DNA of 64,000 bases from Deinococcus sp. LM3 (GCF_002017875.1 NZ_MUFV01000001.1:744001-808000); one strand, 5' to 3'; positions 24,338 to 37,035 are shown, numbered from the stretch's first letter. Program-made: numbers and translations. Notes: generated from the sequence alone by a model not told the origin.

Positions 24338-25093
24338 TTACGCCAACCCGAGGCGTTCGCGCAGGCTGGGCAGGCGGGTGGTGTCGTCCACGAGCCGCTG
24401 GTCGTGCGTGTAGTCGTCCGTCTCCTCGACCACCCAGTCGCGGTTCAGGTGCCGGGCGAGGCCGCGCACGAGTTCCGGGAAGGTGAGGGCGTCGTGGGCG
24501 TTGCTGTCCAGGTGGACGGTGCCGGTGGTGCCGTCCTGCGCGAGGGTGGCGAGGGCGTGGGCGGTGTCGGTCATGAAGGAGGTGGCGGGTGTCCAGTGGC
24601 GGCTGGCGCGGATATGGCCGTTCTGGTCGTGTTGTGCCTGGAGTTGCTGGGTCATGTTGTTGCCGGTGGCGGTGGGGTGGATCTGCCAGCCGATGCGGGC
24701 GATGACGGCGCGGGGGTGGGCGGTGCGGATGGCGTGTTCGGTGCGGGCTTTCAGCTGGCCGTAGTCGTCCTGGGCGGTGGTGGGGTCGGTGGGGTGGTGT
24801 GGGCCGTCTGGGTGGTGGTCGAAGACCATGGCGGTGCTGGTGAACACGAACGGCAGGTCGTGCGTGTGGGCGTGCGTGGCGAGGGCGTGCGCCCAGGCTT
24901 CGCTGCCCAGGGCGAGGTGCAGGATGCCCTGGGGGTTCAGGGCTTGCAGGTAGGCGTGGGCGGCGGCGCTGTCGTCAGCGGGGGTGGTGTGGCGGTCCCA
25001 GCCGGTGACGGTGTGCCCCTGTGCTTGCAGGGCGTGGGCGACGTGCGGGGCGAGGGTGCCGGTCAGGCCGGTGACGAGCCAGGGTCGGGTCAT
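24338..25093 (-). CDS. RmlD-like NAD-dependent epimerase/reductase
   Basis: This 251-residue Rossmann protein of the extended SDR type begins with WLVTGLTGTLAPHVA as the dinucleotide loop. FVFTSTAMVFDH gives the Ser/Thr region and DDYGQLKARTEHA the YxxxK catalytic pair. It resembles dTDP-4-dehydrorhamnose reductase, but no other sugar-nucleotide gene is nearby, so the substrate is open. The ATG at 25093 is preceded by TACACT at 7 nt (leaderless pattern); the frame to 25198 adds only a Pro/Thr-rich tail and is rejected. Confidence 0.85.
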   Translation of the reverse strand: MTRPWLVTGLTGTLAPHVAHALQAQGHTVTGWDRHTTPADDSAAAHAYLQALNPQGILHLALGSEAWAHALATHAHTHDLPFVFTSTAMVFDHHPDGPHHPTDPTTAQDDYGQLKARTEHAIRTAHPRAVIARIGWQIHPTATGNNMTQQLQAQHDQNGHIRASRHWTPATSFMTDTAHALATLAQDGTTGTVHLDSNAHDALTFPELVRGLARHLNRDWVVEETDDYTHDQRLVDDTTRLPSLRERLGLA

Positions 25094-25194
25094 GGGGTGC
25101 AGTGTAGGGGTGTGGGGGGGTGTTTTGAGGGTTTTTTGTGGGGGGTCTGGTGAAGTGGGGGCGTCCGGCGTGGGTGGTGTGGCCGGGGGTGCGC

Positions 25195-25221
25195 TCAATG
25201 ATTCCGGTTGCGGATCATTGA
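25195..25221. promoter_or_regulatory. Inverted repeat in an AT-rich pocket upstream of the secreted Gly/Ser-rich protein
   Basis: TCAATGATTCCG and CGGATCATTGA form a near-perfect hairpin or operator with a one-base bulge. It lies in an unusually AT-rich stretch (25195-25285) between a divergent pair of genes, about 105 nt before the secreted protein start. Confidence 0.45.
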
Positions 25222-25326
25222 TCTTTCGTCGCTTTCTATATAGTTCGGGTCAATCATATTCTTTTCAGATTCGTTTTCTATAGTCCGCTTCACCGGGCGG
25301 TTGTGGTGCCCGGAAAGGATGTGACC

Positions 25327-26199
25327 ATGAAACGAATTCTCTTTCCTGTAGTAATGACGGTCTCTCTTCTGGCTCCGGTGTCGCTGGCGGCGGCGGGTTC
25401 CGCGGTGGGGTCCGCGTCGGGTTCGGCGGCGGCGGCCGCTTCGGCGGGCGTGGCGGTTCAGGCGAGCGCGGTGGTGCTGCTGGACGCGCAGGGCCGCGTG
25501 GTCGGCACGGTGAACGGGGCGGGTCAGGTGGTGTTCAGCGGCGCGAGTCGCGCGGCGGCCACGGCGCGTGTGACGTTCGAGAACGGGGCGCAGCAGTCGT
25601 TCCGGCTGGCGGGTGGCGCGGCGGCGCAGGGGCGCGTGACGCTGGAGTCGCTGGTGGTGTCGGGTCGCGGGGCGGGCGTGAGCCTGGGCAGCGCGATCCG
25701 CGCGGAGGGGCAGGTGCTGGCGCGCGCGGCGGCCGAGGGTCGCGCGGCGTTGCAGGGTCGCGTGGTGACGCTGCTGGACGCGCGTGGGCAGGTGCTGGGT
25801 CAGTTCGACGCGGCGGGCCGCTGGGCGGGTGGCGCGCAGGCGGCGCTGGTGACGGACGTGGTCGTGTCGGGCGGTGCGGGCGCGGGAACGTATGACGTGG
25901 CAGGTCGCGTGCTGGTGGACGCTTCGGGCGCGGTGCGTCTGGAGAACGTGGCGGTGCAGACGCAGGCGGGCGCGCGGACGCTGGTGCAGGTACTCGTCTC
26001 GGGCGCGGCGGCCGGGGCTGGTTCGGTTCCCGCGACGGGCGGCGGCTCGGGCAGCGCTGCCGGGAACGGGTCGGCAGCCGGGTCGGCCGGTGGGTCGGCC
26101 GGTGGGTCGGCTGGCGGGTCGGCTGGCGGGTCGGGCGGCGTCAGCGTCGGTGTGGGCGTGGGTGTCGGGATCGGCATCGGCATCGGGGGCGGCAAGTAA
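25327..26199 (+). CDS. Secreted protein with duplicated module and Gly/Ser repeat tail
   Basis: This 290-residue protein has a signal peptide (about 1-23, MKRILFPVVMTVSLLAP...LAAAG). An Ala/Ser-rich segment is followed by two related modules, VVLLDAQGRVVGTVNGAGQV (about 45) and VTLLDARGQVLGQFDAAGRW (about 150), each followed by beta-rich sequence. The tail (about 240-290) is low complexity: repeats of GGSA and then alternating VGVGVGIGIG. No family is recognised. The ATG at 25327 follows AAAGGAT. The repetitive DNA encoding the tail could vary in length between strains. It may be a surface or matrix protein (inference). Confidence 0.75.
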   Translation: MKRILFPVVMTVSLLAPVSLAAAGSAVGSASGSAAAAASAGVAVQASAVVLLDAQGRVVGTVNGAGQVVFSGASRAAATARVTFENGAQQSFRLAGGAAAQGRVTLESLVVSGRGAGVSLGSAIRAEGQVLARAAAEGRAALQGRVVTLLDARGQVLGQFDAAGRWAGGAQAALVTDVVVSGGAGAGTYDVAGRVLVDASGAVRLENVAVQTQAGARTLVQVLVSGAAAGAGSVPATGGGSGSAAGNGSAAGSAGGSAGGSAGGSAGGSGGVSVGVGVGVGIGIGIGGGK

Positions 26200-26239
26200 G
26201 ACGGACTCCGATTGAATGGCTGGCAAGGCCGTTCAATCC
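26200..26239 (-). repeat. Dispersed intergenic repeat, partial copy 4
   Basis: Only the hairpin end is present: ACGGACTCCGATTGAATGGC and GGCCGTTCAATCC. It overlaps the last base of the stop codon of the preceding gene. The other ~100 bp are missing. Confidence 0.75.
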
Positions 26240-26267
26240 CAGGCGTTCCAGCCCAGGCAAGTGTGCA

Positions 26268-26311
26268 GCAGCACAGCGGCCCTCCCAGAAATGGAAGGGC
26301 CGCTGTGCTGC
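26268..26311. terminator. Bidirectional hairpin terminator between convergent genes
   Basis: A perfect 16-bp stem, GCAGCACAGCGGCCCT and its complement, lies between the secreted protein gene and the convergent PfpI gene. There is no marked T-tract. Confidence 0.7.
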
Positions 26312-26332
26312 GTTGGGGTCGGTGGGGTGGGG

Positions 26333-26899
26333 TCAGCGGTTGCTGCTGTGGTCGCCTTCCTGGAATTCCTCGATCATCTTCTCGATGAAGGCGGGAATGT
26401 CGTCCGGGTTGCGGCTGGTCACGATGCCTCTGTCCACGACGACGGGCTGGTCGACCCATTCGGCGCCACCGAGGGTGAGTTCGTGTTTCAGGCTGGGCCA
26501 GCTGGTCATCTTCAGGCCCTTGCTGATGCCGGTCTCGCTGAGGCTCCAGGGGCCGTGGCAGATCGCGGCGATGGGTGCGCCGTGGTCGTAGAACGCGCGG
26601 ACGAACTGCATGGCGTAGGCGTCCAGGCGCAGCTTGTCGGGGTTGACGGTGCCGCCGGGCAGCAGGAGGCCGTCGTAGTCGCTGGGGTTGGCCTGCGTGA
26701 CGGTGTGGTCCACGTCGTATTTGTCCTGCGGTTCCAGGTCGCCTTTCATGCTCTGGATCTGCCCGCTCTTGAGGCTGATGAGGTGCGTGGTGGCCCCGGC
26801 GGCTTCCAGCGCCTCGCGGGGTTTCACGAGTTCGACCTGCTCGACTCCGTCGGCGGCGAGGATGGCGATGGTCTTGCCTTTCAGGGGTTGGTCGGTCAT
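26333..26899 (-). CDS. DJ-1/PfpI family protein (deglycase/protease-like)
   Basis: This 188-residue class I glutamine amidotransferase-like fold has the nucleophile Cys in AAICHGPW (about 105) and a Glu near the N-terminus in ADGVEQVEL. The family covers stress-related glycation repair and chaperone activities. The ATG at 26899 is the family start; the frame to 27007 adds a non-conserved leader. A cupin gene lies upstream on the same strand but is separated by a terminator-like hairpin. Confidence 0.93.
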   Translation of the reverse strand: MTDQPLKGKTIAILAADGVEQVELVKPREALEAAGATTHLISLKSGQIQSMKGDLEPQDKYDVDHTVTQANPSDYDGLLLPGGTVNPDKLRLDAYAMQFVRAFYDHGAPIAAICHGPWSLSETGISKGLKMTSWPSLKHELTLGGAEWVDQPVVVDRGIVTSRNPDDIPAFIEKMIEEFQEGDHSSNR

Positions 26900-27014
26900 G
26901 CGTTCAGCGTGGCGTGTGGGGGGGTGCGGGGCGTGATGGGGGTCTGAAGGCGCATTGAGCGGGGGTTGAGCGCGGCTTGAGTTGCGGGACTGTGTGTAGC
27001 CGGGCATGCAAATT

Positions 27015-27053
27015 CCCTCTCCTGTGGGGAGAGGGAGGGAGCTGCGAAGCAGC
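27015..27053 (-). terminator. Two adjacent hairpins downstream of the cupin gene
   Basis: GCTGC-GAA-GCAGC (27041-27053) and CCCTCTCC / GGAGAGGG (27015-27035) lie 22 nt after the cupin stop. On the minus strand the second stem is followed by AATTTG, so it can end cupin transcription. Confidence 0.55.
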
Positions 27054-27074
27054 GGAAGGGTGAGGGGTCTTCTG

Positions 27075-27389
27075 TTACTTGTCGGTGCCGGGGGTGTTCA
27101 CTTCAACGGCGGTGAGGGTCTGCGTGATGCGGTAGGTGTGGGGCGTGTTCGCGGGCACGTGGTACGAGTCGCCGGGCTGGAGGGCGATGCTCTGCCCGTC
27201 GATGATCAGGTCGGCGGCTCCCTCGATGACGTATCCGAGGGTTTCGTAGGGGTTGGTGCTCTGGGGTTTGTCGGCGTTGGGTTCCTCACGGTGCCACAGG
27301 CGCATGTGGCTGTGCTGGCCTTTCACGAGGTGATGTTCGCCGTCTTTGCCGTGGGTGGTGTCGTGCTGGCTGACCTTGTAGGAGTTCAT
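27075..27389 (-). CDS. Small single-domain cupin protein
   Basis: This 104-residue cupin has motif 1 around ETLGYVIEGAADLIIDGQ and motif 2 around LQPGDSYHVPANTPHTYRI, including the His of PANTPH. The N-terminus is His-rich (HDTTHGKDGEHH, GQHSHMRLWH). Such proteins bind a metal and act as small oxygenases, isomerases or sensors; the substrate is unknown. The ATG at 27389 follows GAGGGG. Confidence 0.88.
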   Translation of the reverse strand: MNSYKVSQHDTTHGKDGEHHLVKGQHSHMRLWHREEPNADKPQSTNPYETLGYVIEGAADLIIDGQSIALQPGDSYHVPANTPHTYRITQTLTAVEVNTPGTDK

Positions 27390-27601
27390 GCCCCTCAGGG
27401 TGCGCCGCGTGGTGGTCGGGGGTGTGAGGGGGGCCTTCAGGGGCGGTCATGGGGTCTGAAGGGAGCGCTGGGCGTGCGTTCACGCGGGCGGGTGCGTGTG
27501 GCACGGCCCTCGCCGCGCCTCTCATGTTTTTATTCGTGCCAGACGCACAATTCGGGGTGTAGCGGTGTGGGCGGGGGGTGGAGTACACTGCGGGTCTACC
27601 G

Positions 27602-27629
27602 GGCCGCCTGCGCAGTTGTGCGGGCGGCC
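27602..27629 (+). promoter_or_regulatory. Hairpin in the dnaG leader
   Basis: GGCCGCC and GGCGGCC with an inner GCGCA/TGCG pairing form a hairpin about 22 nt before the dnaG ATG, just after a TACACT box at 27584. It could affect dnaG translation or be incidental. Confidence 0.35.
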
Positions 27630-27651
27630 TGTCCAGGGGGGGTGAGGTTGC

Positions 27652-29424
<1,773 letters not shown>

Positions 29425-29471
29425 AGCGGGGGGCCACGGGTGGGCCGTGGGCGGGGCGTGGGAAGTGCGGA

Positions 29472-32333
29472 TCAGGGGCGGTCATGGACGACGCGGTTAC
29501 GGCCCAGGTCCTTGGCGCGGTACAGGGCGGCGTCGGCCAGACTGAGCCAGTCTGCGGGCAGCCCCGGCGCGCCGGGCGCCACGGTCACGGCCCCCACGCT
29601 GACCGTGACCGTGGCGTGTGGGGACGCGGCGTTCGGAATGCCCAGCTCCTCGACGTTGCGGCGCAGGCGCTCGATGACGCCGGCCGCGTCGCGCAGCGAT
29701 TCTCCGGGCAGAATCACCGCGAACTCCTCGCCGCCGTAGCGGGCGAGCAGGTCGGCGGGGCCGCGCAGGGCGCCGCGTAGCGCGCCGGCCACCCGTTGCA
29801 GGCAGCGGTCGCCCTCCTGGTGTCCGTAGGTGTCGTTGAAGCCCTTGAAGTGGTCGATGTCCAGCAGGGCCAGCGTCACCGAGTGTCCCGCCTGCACCTG
29901 CGCGGCGGCCTGCTGCCACGCGGCGTCGAACTGGCGGCGGTTGGGCACGCCGGTCAGCGCGTCGGTCAGGGACAGGGTGTGCAGTTCCCGGTTGGCGTTC
30001 AGGAGCGCGTCGTGGGCGCGTTCGACCTCGCGGGTGCGTTCCAGGACCCGCTGTTCCAGCGCCAGGTTCTGGCGGCGCAGTCGCCGGGTCTGCAGGAAGG
30101 GGCCGGTCAGTGTCGTGAAGGCGGCGTACAGCCGCCGCTGCCAGCGGGGTGGCTGCACGTGGAGCCGCAGCAGCGACTGCGGGGCGCTCCAGCCGGTCAG
30201 GGGCGCGAAGGCCTGCACCTGCAGGGTGTAGCGTCCGGCGGGCAGCGACTGGTACCGGATGGGTCCCGGCGGGTGGGGAGCGGACCAGTCGGCCTCCCAG
30301 CCGAGCAGGCGGTGACGCAGGCGCAGGGTGTCCTCGTCCAGGTACCAGGGGCAGGCGGGCCAGGCTTCCAGGCCCCAGTGGCCCTGCGGCAGCGTGTGCG
30401 GCCCGGCCCCGCTGGCCTGCGCGACTTCCGGGGGGAGCGGGGCCGGGCCGGGCCAGAATTCCAGCGAGGCCAGGGTGGGGGGCGGCGGTACCGTCAGGCG
30501 CGCGAGTTCCGTCAGGTCCACTTTCAGCAGGCCGGTGTTCAGGCCGCACAGCAGCGCGCCGGGGCCGGCGGCGAGGCTGCGGCTGGTGGTGAATTCCCAG
30601 CTGTCCGCGCCGGGCCAGTTGCCCTGGCGGCGCCGCTCACCGCTGCGGGCGTCGTACTCGAACAGGCCGTCGCTGCCGCCCACCCACAGGCGGTCGCCCT
30701 GCACCAGGAGCGTCCAGCCGGCCACGGCCTCCTCGCTGCGTGCCAGCAGGCGGTTACCGCCGGCCCCGAGGCGCAGCACGCGGTTGTCCTGCACGGCGAT
30801 CAGGTCGCCGTCGTCGCAGGGGGCCAGGGCGTACACGTTCCCGGTGGCGCCGAGCAGGTCCGGCGCCGGGTCGGTCACGCGGCTCAGCGGTCCGTCCTGT
30901 TCGCGCCACAGGCCCTGTCCCAGCGTGCCGATCCACAGGGTGCCGTCGTGTCCGGCGCACAGGGTGTACACGTAGCCCAGGGGCGTCCCGCCGCTCAGGT
31001 GGCGGCGCAGCGGGGCCTGCGGGTCGGCCAGCAGCACGCTGAGCAGCCCCCGGACCGTGCCGATCCACAGCCTGCCGCGCAGGCACAGCAGCGCGCGGGC
31101 CGGGGCCTGCGCTTCCGGGTCGTCCGGCGCGACCGGCTGCGGGGCCTGCCCCGGCGCGGCGCGCCACACTCCCTGCTGCGTGGCGAACCACCGCTCGCCG
31201 GAGTCGAGTTCCAGCGTGTCCCACACGGCGGGCAGGTCCGCGATCACCTGCGCCTGCCAGCCGGACGGCGGGGTCGCGTTCTCCTCGAAGCGCCACAGCG
31301 CCTGCTCGGTGCCGATCAGCCAGCCGCGTGGCCCGCCGGGCCGCACCGAGTACGCGGCCTGCGGGGAGGGGGTCAGGGGGCGCTGGTACACGCGGCGCAG
31401 CGCACTGACTCGCAGCACCCCCCGGCTGTCGGTGGCGGCCCAGACGTTCCCGAACGGGTCGCCGTGCAGGGCGTTCACGCGGCCCTCGGACAGCGCGGGG
31501 CCGTGGGCCTGCCAGCCGCTCGCGCCGCGCCGGAAGGTCAGCAGTTGCGCGCCCACCCCGACCCACAGTTCCGCCGGGTGCGTCTCGCTGGGCGGCTGGA
31601 ACAGCAGCGCCGTGACCGGGGCGGGCAGCGGCAGCGTGGCGCGCACGGCGCCGTCCGGGGCCCGTTCGGTCAGCTGGCGGCTTCCCCCGATGAACAGCGT
31701 GCCGTCCGGCGCGGCGCACAGCGCCGTCATCGCCCCGCCCGGCAGCGGCGCCGGGTCCGGAACGGTCCAGCCGCCCTGCGCGCCGCCGGGCTGGGGGGCG
31801 TGGCAGTGCAGGCTGCCACTCTGCGTGGCGGCCCAGACCAGCGGGCCGCTGCGGACCAGCGCGGTGATGTGCTGCCCCGCCAGGGTCGGGTCGGTCACGG
31901 GGTGCGCGCCGCTGTCCGGGTCCCAGCGGTACAGGCCGGACGCCGTGCCGATCCACAGGCCGCTGCCGGCGTCCGGGTCGGGCAGCAGTGCCTCGACCCG
32001 CCCGCCGGTCCAGGTGGGGGTGGTCAGCAGGGGCCGCACGCGGGGCGGGCCGATCTCGCGCAGGTCCAGCAGGTCCACGCCGGCGTCGCTCCCGACCAGC
32101 AGTTCGTGAGGCGCGCCGGGGCGGGCGGCCAGGGCGCGCAGGCCGTGGGTCGAGAGGCCGTCGCGCTGCTGGTAGCGGCGGACCCTCACGCCGTCGTAGC
32201 TGGCCAGTCCACTGGACCCCGCGAACCAGAACCGCCCCAGGTGATCGCACGTCAGCGCGTGAACCTGCGTGCCGGGCAGGCCGTCACGGCGGCTGAAGCG
32301 TCTGATGGGCAGGTCGTTCGGCAGGTCGTGCAT
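29472..32333 (-). CDS. Diguanylate cyclase with N-terminal two-component-regulator-type propeller
   Basis: Residues 1-670 of 953 hold repeated propeller blades (LWIGTASGLYRW, VWAATQSGSL, LWIGTLGQGLWRE, LWVGGSDGLFEYD). A Y_Y_Y-type beta domain follows (about 690-755, RYQSLPAGRYTLQVQA), then a coiled coil (about 770-810) and a GGDEF domain with intact RYGGEEF (about 866-870). The enzyme should make cyclic di-GMP. Unlike most such proteins it has no obvious signal peptide and no clear membrane helix, so sensing may be cytoplasmic. The ATG at 32333 follows GGAG, 14 nt after zapE, so the two are co-transcribed. Confidence 0.9.
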   Translation of the reverse strand: MHDLPNDLPIRRFSRRDGLPGTQVHALTCDHLGRFWFAGSSGLASYDGVRVRRYQQRDGLSTHGLRALAARPGAPHELLVGSDAGVDLLDLREIGPPRVRPLLTTPTWTGGRVEALLPDPDAGSGLWIGTASGLYRWDPDSGAHPVTDPTLAGQHITALVRSGPLVWAATQSGSLHCHAPQPGGAQGGWTVPDPAPLPGGAMTALCAAPDGTLFIGGSRQLTERAPDGAVRATLPLPAPVTALLFQPPSETHPAELWVGVGAQLLTFRRGASGWQAHGPALSEGRVNALHGDPFGNVWAATDSRGVLRVSALRRVYQRPLTPSPQAAYSVRPGGPRGWLIGTEQALWRFEENATPPSGWQAQVIADLPAVWDTLELDSGERWFATQQGVWRAAPGQAPQPVAPDDPEAQAPARALLCLRGRLWIGTVRGLLSVLLADPQAPLRRHLSGGTPLGYVYTLCAGHDGTLWIGTLGQGLWREQDGPLSRVTDPAPDLLGATGNVYALAPCDDGDLIAVQDNRVLRLGAGGNRLLARSEEAVAGWTLLVQGDRLWVGGSDGLFEYDARSGERRRQGNWPGADSWEFTTSRSLAAGPGALLCGLNTGLLKVDLTELARLTVPPPPTLASLEFWPGPAPLPPEVAQASGAGPHTLPQGHWGLEAWPACPWYLDEDTLRLRHRLLGWEADWSAPHPPGPIRYQSLPAGRYTLQVQAFAPLTGWSAPQSLLRLHVQPPRWQRRLYAAFTTLTGPFLQTRRLRRQNLALEQRVLERTREVERAHDALLNANRELHTLSLTDALTGVPNRRQFDAAWQQAAAQVQAGHSVTLALLDIDHFKGFNDTYGHQEGDRCLQRVAGALRGALRGPADLLARYGGEEFAVILPGESLRDAAGVIERLRRNVEELGIPNAASPHATVTVSVGAVTVAPGAPGLPADWLSLADAALYRAKDLGRNRVVHDRP

Positions 32334-32347
32334 GGACACTCCGGGGG

Positions 32348-33352
<1,005 letters not shown>

Positions 33353-33360
33353 GGGCGGGG

Positions 33361-33482
33361 CGTCACTTGTGGGGGCGTCACTTGTGGGGGCGTCACTTGT
33401 GGGGGCGTCACTTGTGGGGGCGTCACTTGTGGGGGCGTCACTTGTGGGGGCGTCACTTGTGGGGGCGTCACTTGTGAGGGCG

Positions 33483-33490
<8 letters not shown>
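33361..33490 (-). repeat. Tandem array of a 15-bp unit between the S4 gene and zapE
   Basis: Eight units of CGTCACTTGTGGGGG (the eighth ending GAGGG) plus a ninth partial unit. The ninth unit is the 3' end of the S4-domain gene including its TGA stop, so the array seems to have grown by duplication of that end. It lies 8 nt upstream of the zapE start and makes up nearly all of the intergenic space. No spacers, so it is not a CRISPR. Confidence 0.92.
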
Positions 33491-34181
<691 letters not shown>

Positions 34182-34359
34182 GCCTTCAGGATAGTGCGCG
34201 CCGGGCGCGGGCGTACCGGAGCGGGGGGGGAGGTCGGGGCCGGGCTTGCATGAAGGTGGTAAGACTTGAGGTGACACGATAGGACCGGTCCTGCCCGCCG
34301 CGTGACCGGCCCGCGCTGGTCCCTGCACCTGCTTCCCGCTGTCCTCATCCGCGTCTTTC

Positions 34360-37035
34360 ATGCGTTCGCCGCTGCGCGGCTCCGGAACGCGAGGTAATCC
34401 AGAAGTGACTCCCCTTGCTACTTTTTCAGCTGTTCACGCCACCCTGAGTGACCTGCTGCGCGTGCATGCGCCGCAGGCGACGCTGCTGGCCTCGCTGGGC
34501 GATGAGGTGCTGCGCGTGCGGGCCGACGCGCCGGCCGAGTCGGTCGGGCCGGACCTGGTACCCCCGGACGAGTGGTTCGACCGGGGAGAGATGACGTGGC
34601 TCACGCGGGACGGAGCGCTGCTGGGCCTGCTGTGGACCGAGGACGGCGATGTGCCGGCGGCGGCCGTGCAGGTGCTGACGATGCTGCTGGCGGCCGCGCG
34701 GGTGGACGGCACGAACCGCGAGACCGAGGTGCTGGTCACGCAGTTGCCGGTGGCGACGGCGTGGCTGACGGGAGAACTGACGTTCCGCAAGGTCAGCCGC
34801 CCGTTCCTGGAGCTGTTCGGGCTGCCTGAAACGCAGGTGGTCGGTCAGGGAGTGCAGCAGGTGTTCGCGGGGCGTGAGGCGTTCCTGGAGGTGCTGGCGC
34901 AGGCCGGAGCGGGCCGCTCGGTACGGCTGCCGGACGAGCAGGTGCGCCGGGGCGGCGCGGTCGTGTGGGTGCGCGGCGAGGCCCGGCCGTACTACGGCGG
35001 GGCGGTGGCGGGCGTGATGCTGACCCTGCAGGACGTGACGGGCGAGTACGAGCGGGCCGCGCGGGTCTCGGCGCTGCTGGATACCGATACCCCGGCGGCG
35101 CTGCTGTCGGATTCCGGGGCGGTGTTGCAGGCCAGTCACGGGCTGCTGGAACTGCTGCCGGCGGCGTCGCCGGTCGTGACGGGCGCGCCGCTGTGGGCGT
35201 GGCCGTGCTTCGCGAACGTTCCGTCGGACACGGTGCGGGATCTGGTGCGGCTGGCCGCGACGGGCGGCGCGGCGCGCGCCGAGGTGGAATTGCAGGGGGG
35301 CGGCACGCTGACCCTCAGTGTGCGGCGCACCTCCGAGGAGGGGCTGCTGGTCGCGCAGGGCGAGGCGGGAGGCCGTGACGGGCGCGCGCCGCTGGGCGTG
35401 ATGACGCAGGTGCTGGCGCTGTCCGAGGACGCCACGATCCTGGTGGATCACCTGGGCCGCGCGCAGCTGGTCAGTGAGCGGGCGTCGGCGCTGCTGGGCG
35501 TGGAGGCCGCGCGACTGGTGGGGCTGGGCGTGTCGCGGGTGCTGGGAGAGCTGGGCGTGCGGCTGTTCACGCCGGAAGGCGAACCGCTGGTCATGCCGGA
35601 CTGGAAGGACGTGCCGCTGCCGCTGCGGCGCGAGGTGCTGCTGGCCCTGCCGGACGGCACGGTGCGGCAGATGGAGCTGCGCGCCACCGGCGTGGGCGGC
35701 GAGGCCGGCGGGGCGCGCGGCAGCGTGCTGCTGACGCTGCGGGACCTGACGGCGCTGCGCCGGGCGCAGGCGAAGATCCGGCACGACGCGCGGCACGATT
35801 CGCTGACCGGGCTGCTGAACCGCACCGGGCTGCGCGAGGCGCTGAACGTGGCGGGCGGGGCGGGCAGCGTGGTGTGCCTGGACATCGACGGGTTCGGGGC
35901 GCTGAACGCCGCGCTGGGCCGCACGGCCTGCGACCGGCTGCTGATTCAGGTGGCGGCGCGCCTGAACGACCTGGCCAACGAGTCGCGCGGGCAGGCGGCG
36001 CGACTGGCGGACGATTCCTTCGCGGTGACGCTGCCGGGCCTGGACGCACTGGGCGCGGCGGGGCGGGTGCGGGCGGCGCTGCAGCAGGTGCCGCTGCGGG
36101 TCGGTCAGCGGGACGTGTCGGTCAGTGTGGCGCTGGGCGTGGTCATGCTGGCGGCGGGCGTGCCGGGCGACGTGGCCCTCGGGGACGCCGAGGTGGCCAT
36201 GCAGCACGCCAAGCGGCAGGGCCGTGATCAGGTGAGCGTGTTCAACCCGGACCTGCGCGAGCAGGTGGCGCGCGCCTTCGAGCTGGAAGAGGCGCTGCGC
36301 GGCGCGGTCGAGGGCGAGCAGTTCACGCTGCTGTACCAGCCGGCGATCTCGCTGCGCGAGGGGCGGCCCGTGAGTGCCGAGGCGCTGCTGCGCTGGAACC
36401 ACCCGACGCTGGGCATGCTGAGCCCCAACCGGTTCCTGGATCTGGCGAGCCGCAGCGACCTGATCACCAGCATCAGCGAGTGGGTGGTGCAGGAGGCCGT
36501 GCTGGGCCGCTCGGCGGTGCGCTCGGCGTTGCCGGAACGGTACGGGGACTGGACGGTCAGCGTGAACCTGGGGCTGGAGGAACTGCGCCGCAGCGCCGGT
36601 CTGCGCCGCCTGCTGCCGCTGCTGTCCGCCGAGGGTGCCCCCGATATCGAGGTGGCAGCCGGCAGCCTGCTCGATCACAGTCAGGAGACGCTGGGGCTGC
36701 TCGAGCAGCTGCGGTCCCTGGGCGCGCGCCTGAGCGTGGACGATTTCGGGGACGGGGCCAGCAGCCTCGCGTCGCTGACGCGCTTCCCGCTGAGCGCCGT
36801 GAAACTGCACCCGACCCTGACGGCCCGCCTGCCGGGCGACGACAAGTCGCTGGCGCTGGTGCAAGGGACCATCGACCTGGCGCACCGGCTGGGGCTGGGC
36901 GTGGTGGCCGTGGGTGTGGAGACCAGCGAGCAGCTGCACATGCTGCGCGGCCTGGGCTGCGACGCCGCGCAGGGGTATGCGATCACGCCGCCGCTGGGCC
37001 GCGCCGAACTGCTGTCCTGGCTGCGTGACCATTGA
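34360..37035 (+). CDS. PAS-GGDEF-EAL protein with degenerate catalytic motifs
   Basis: In this 891-residue protein, PAS-like regions lie at about 120-235 and 345-460, a GGDEF domain at about 475-625 and an EAL domain at about 635-885. The GGDEF signature is replaced by ADDSF (about 550), so cyclase activity is unlikely. The EAL domain keeps EALLRW (about 674), the Asn of VSVNLGL, DDFGDGASS and GVETSEQL. The usual TES Glu is lost (IEVAAGSLL, about 763) and the Asp of KID is His (VKLHP). Phosphodiesterase activity is therefore doubtful and a cyclic di-GMP receptor role more likely. The start is uncertain; GTG 34405 is an alternative. Confidence 0.87.
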   Translation: MRSPLRGSGTRGNPEVTPLATFSAVHATLSDLLRVHAPQATLLASLGDEVLRVRADAPAESVGPDLVPPDEWFDRGEMTWLTRDGALLGLLWTEDGDVPAAAVQVLTMLLAAARVDGTNRETEVLVTQLPVATAWLTGELTFRKVSRPFLELFGLPETQVVGQGVQQVFAGREAFLEVLAQAGAGRSVRLPDEQVRRGGAVVWVRGEARPYYGGAVAGVMLTLQDVTGEYERAARVSALLDTDTPAALLSDSGAVLQASHGLLELLPAASPVVTGAPLWAWPCFANVPSDTVRDLVRLAATGGAARAEVELQGGGTLTLSVRRTSEEGLLVAQGEAGGRDGRAPLGVMTQVLALSEDATILVDHLGRAQLVSERASALLGVEAARLVGLGVSRVLGELGVRLFTPEGEPLVMPDWKDVPLPLRREVLLALPDGTVRQMELRATGVGGEAGGARGSVLLTLRDLTALRRAQAKIRHDARHDSLTGLLNRTGLREALNVAGGAGSVVCLDIDGFGALNAALGRTACDRLLIQVAARLNDLANESRGQAARLADDSFAVTLPGLDALGAAGRVRAALQQVPLRVGQRDVSVSVALGVVMLAAGVPGDVALGDAEVAMQHAKRQGRDQVSVFNPDLREQVARAFELEEALRGAVEGEQFTLLYQPAISLREGRPVSAEALLRWNHPTLGMLSPNRFLDLASRSDLITSISEWVVQEAVLGRSAVRSALPERYGDWTVSVNLGLEELRRSAGLRRLLPLLSAEGAPDIEVAAGSLLDHSQETLGLLEQLRSLGARLSVDDFGDGASSLASLTRFPLSAVKLHPTLTARLPGDDKSLALVQGTIDLAHRLGLGVVAVGVETSEQLHMLRGLGCDAAQGYAITPPLGRAELLSWLRDH

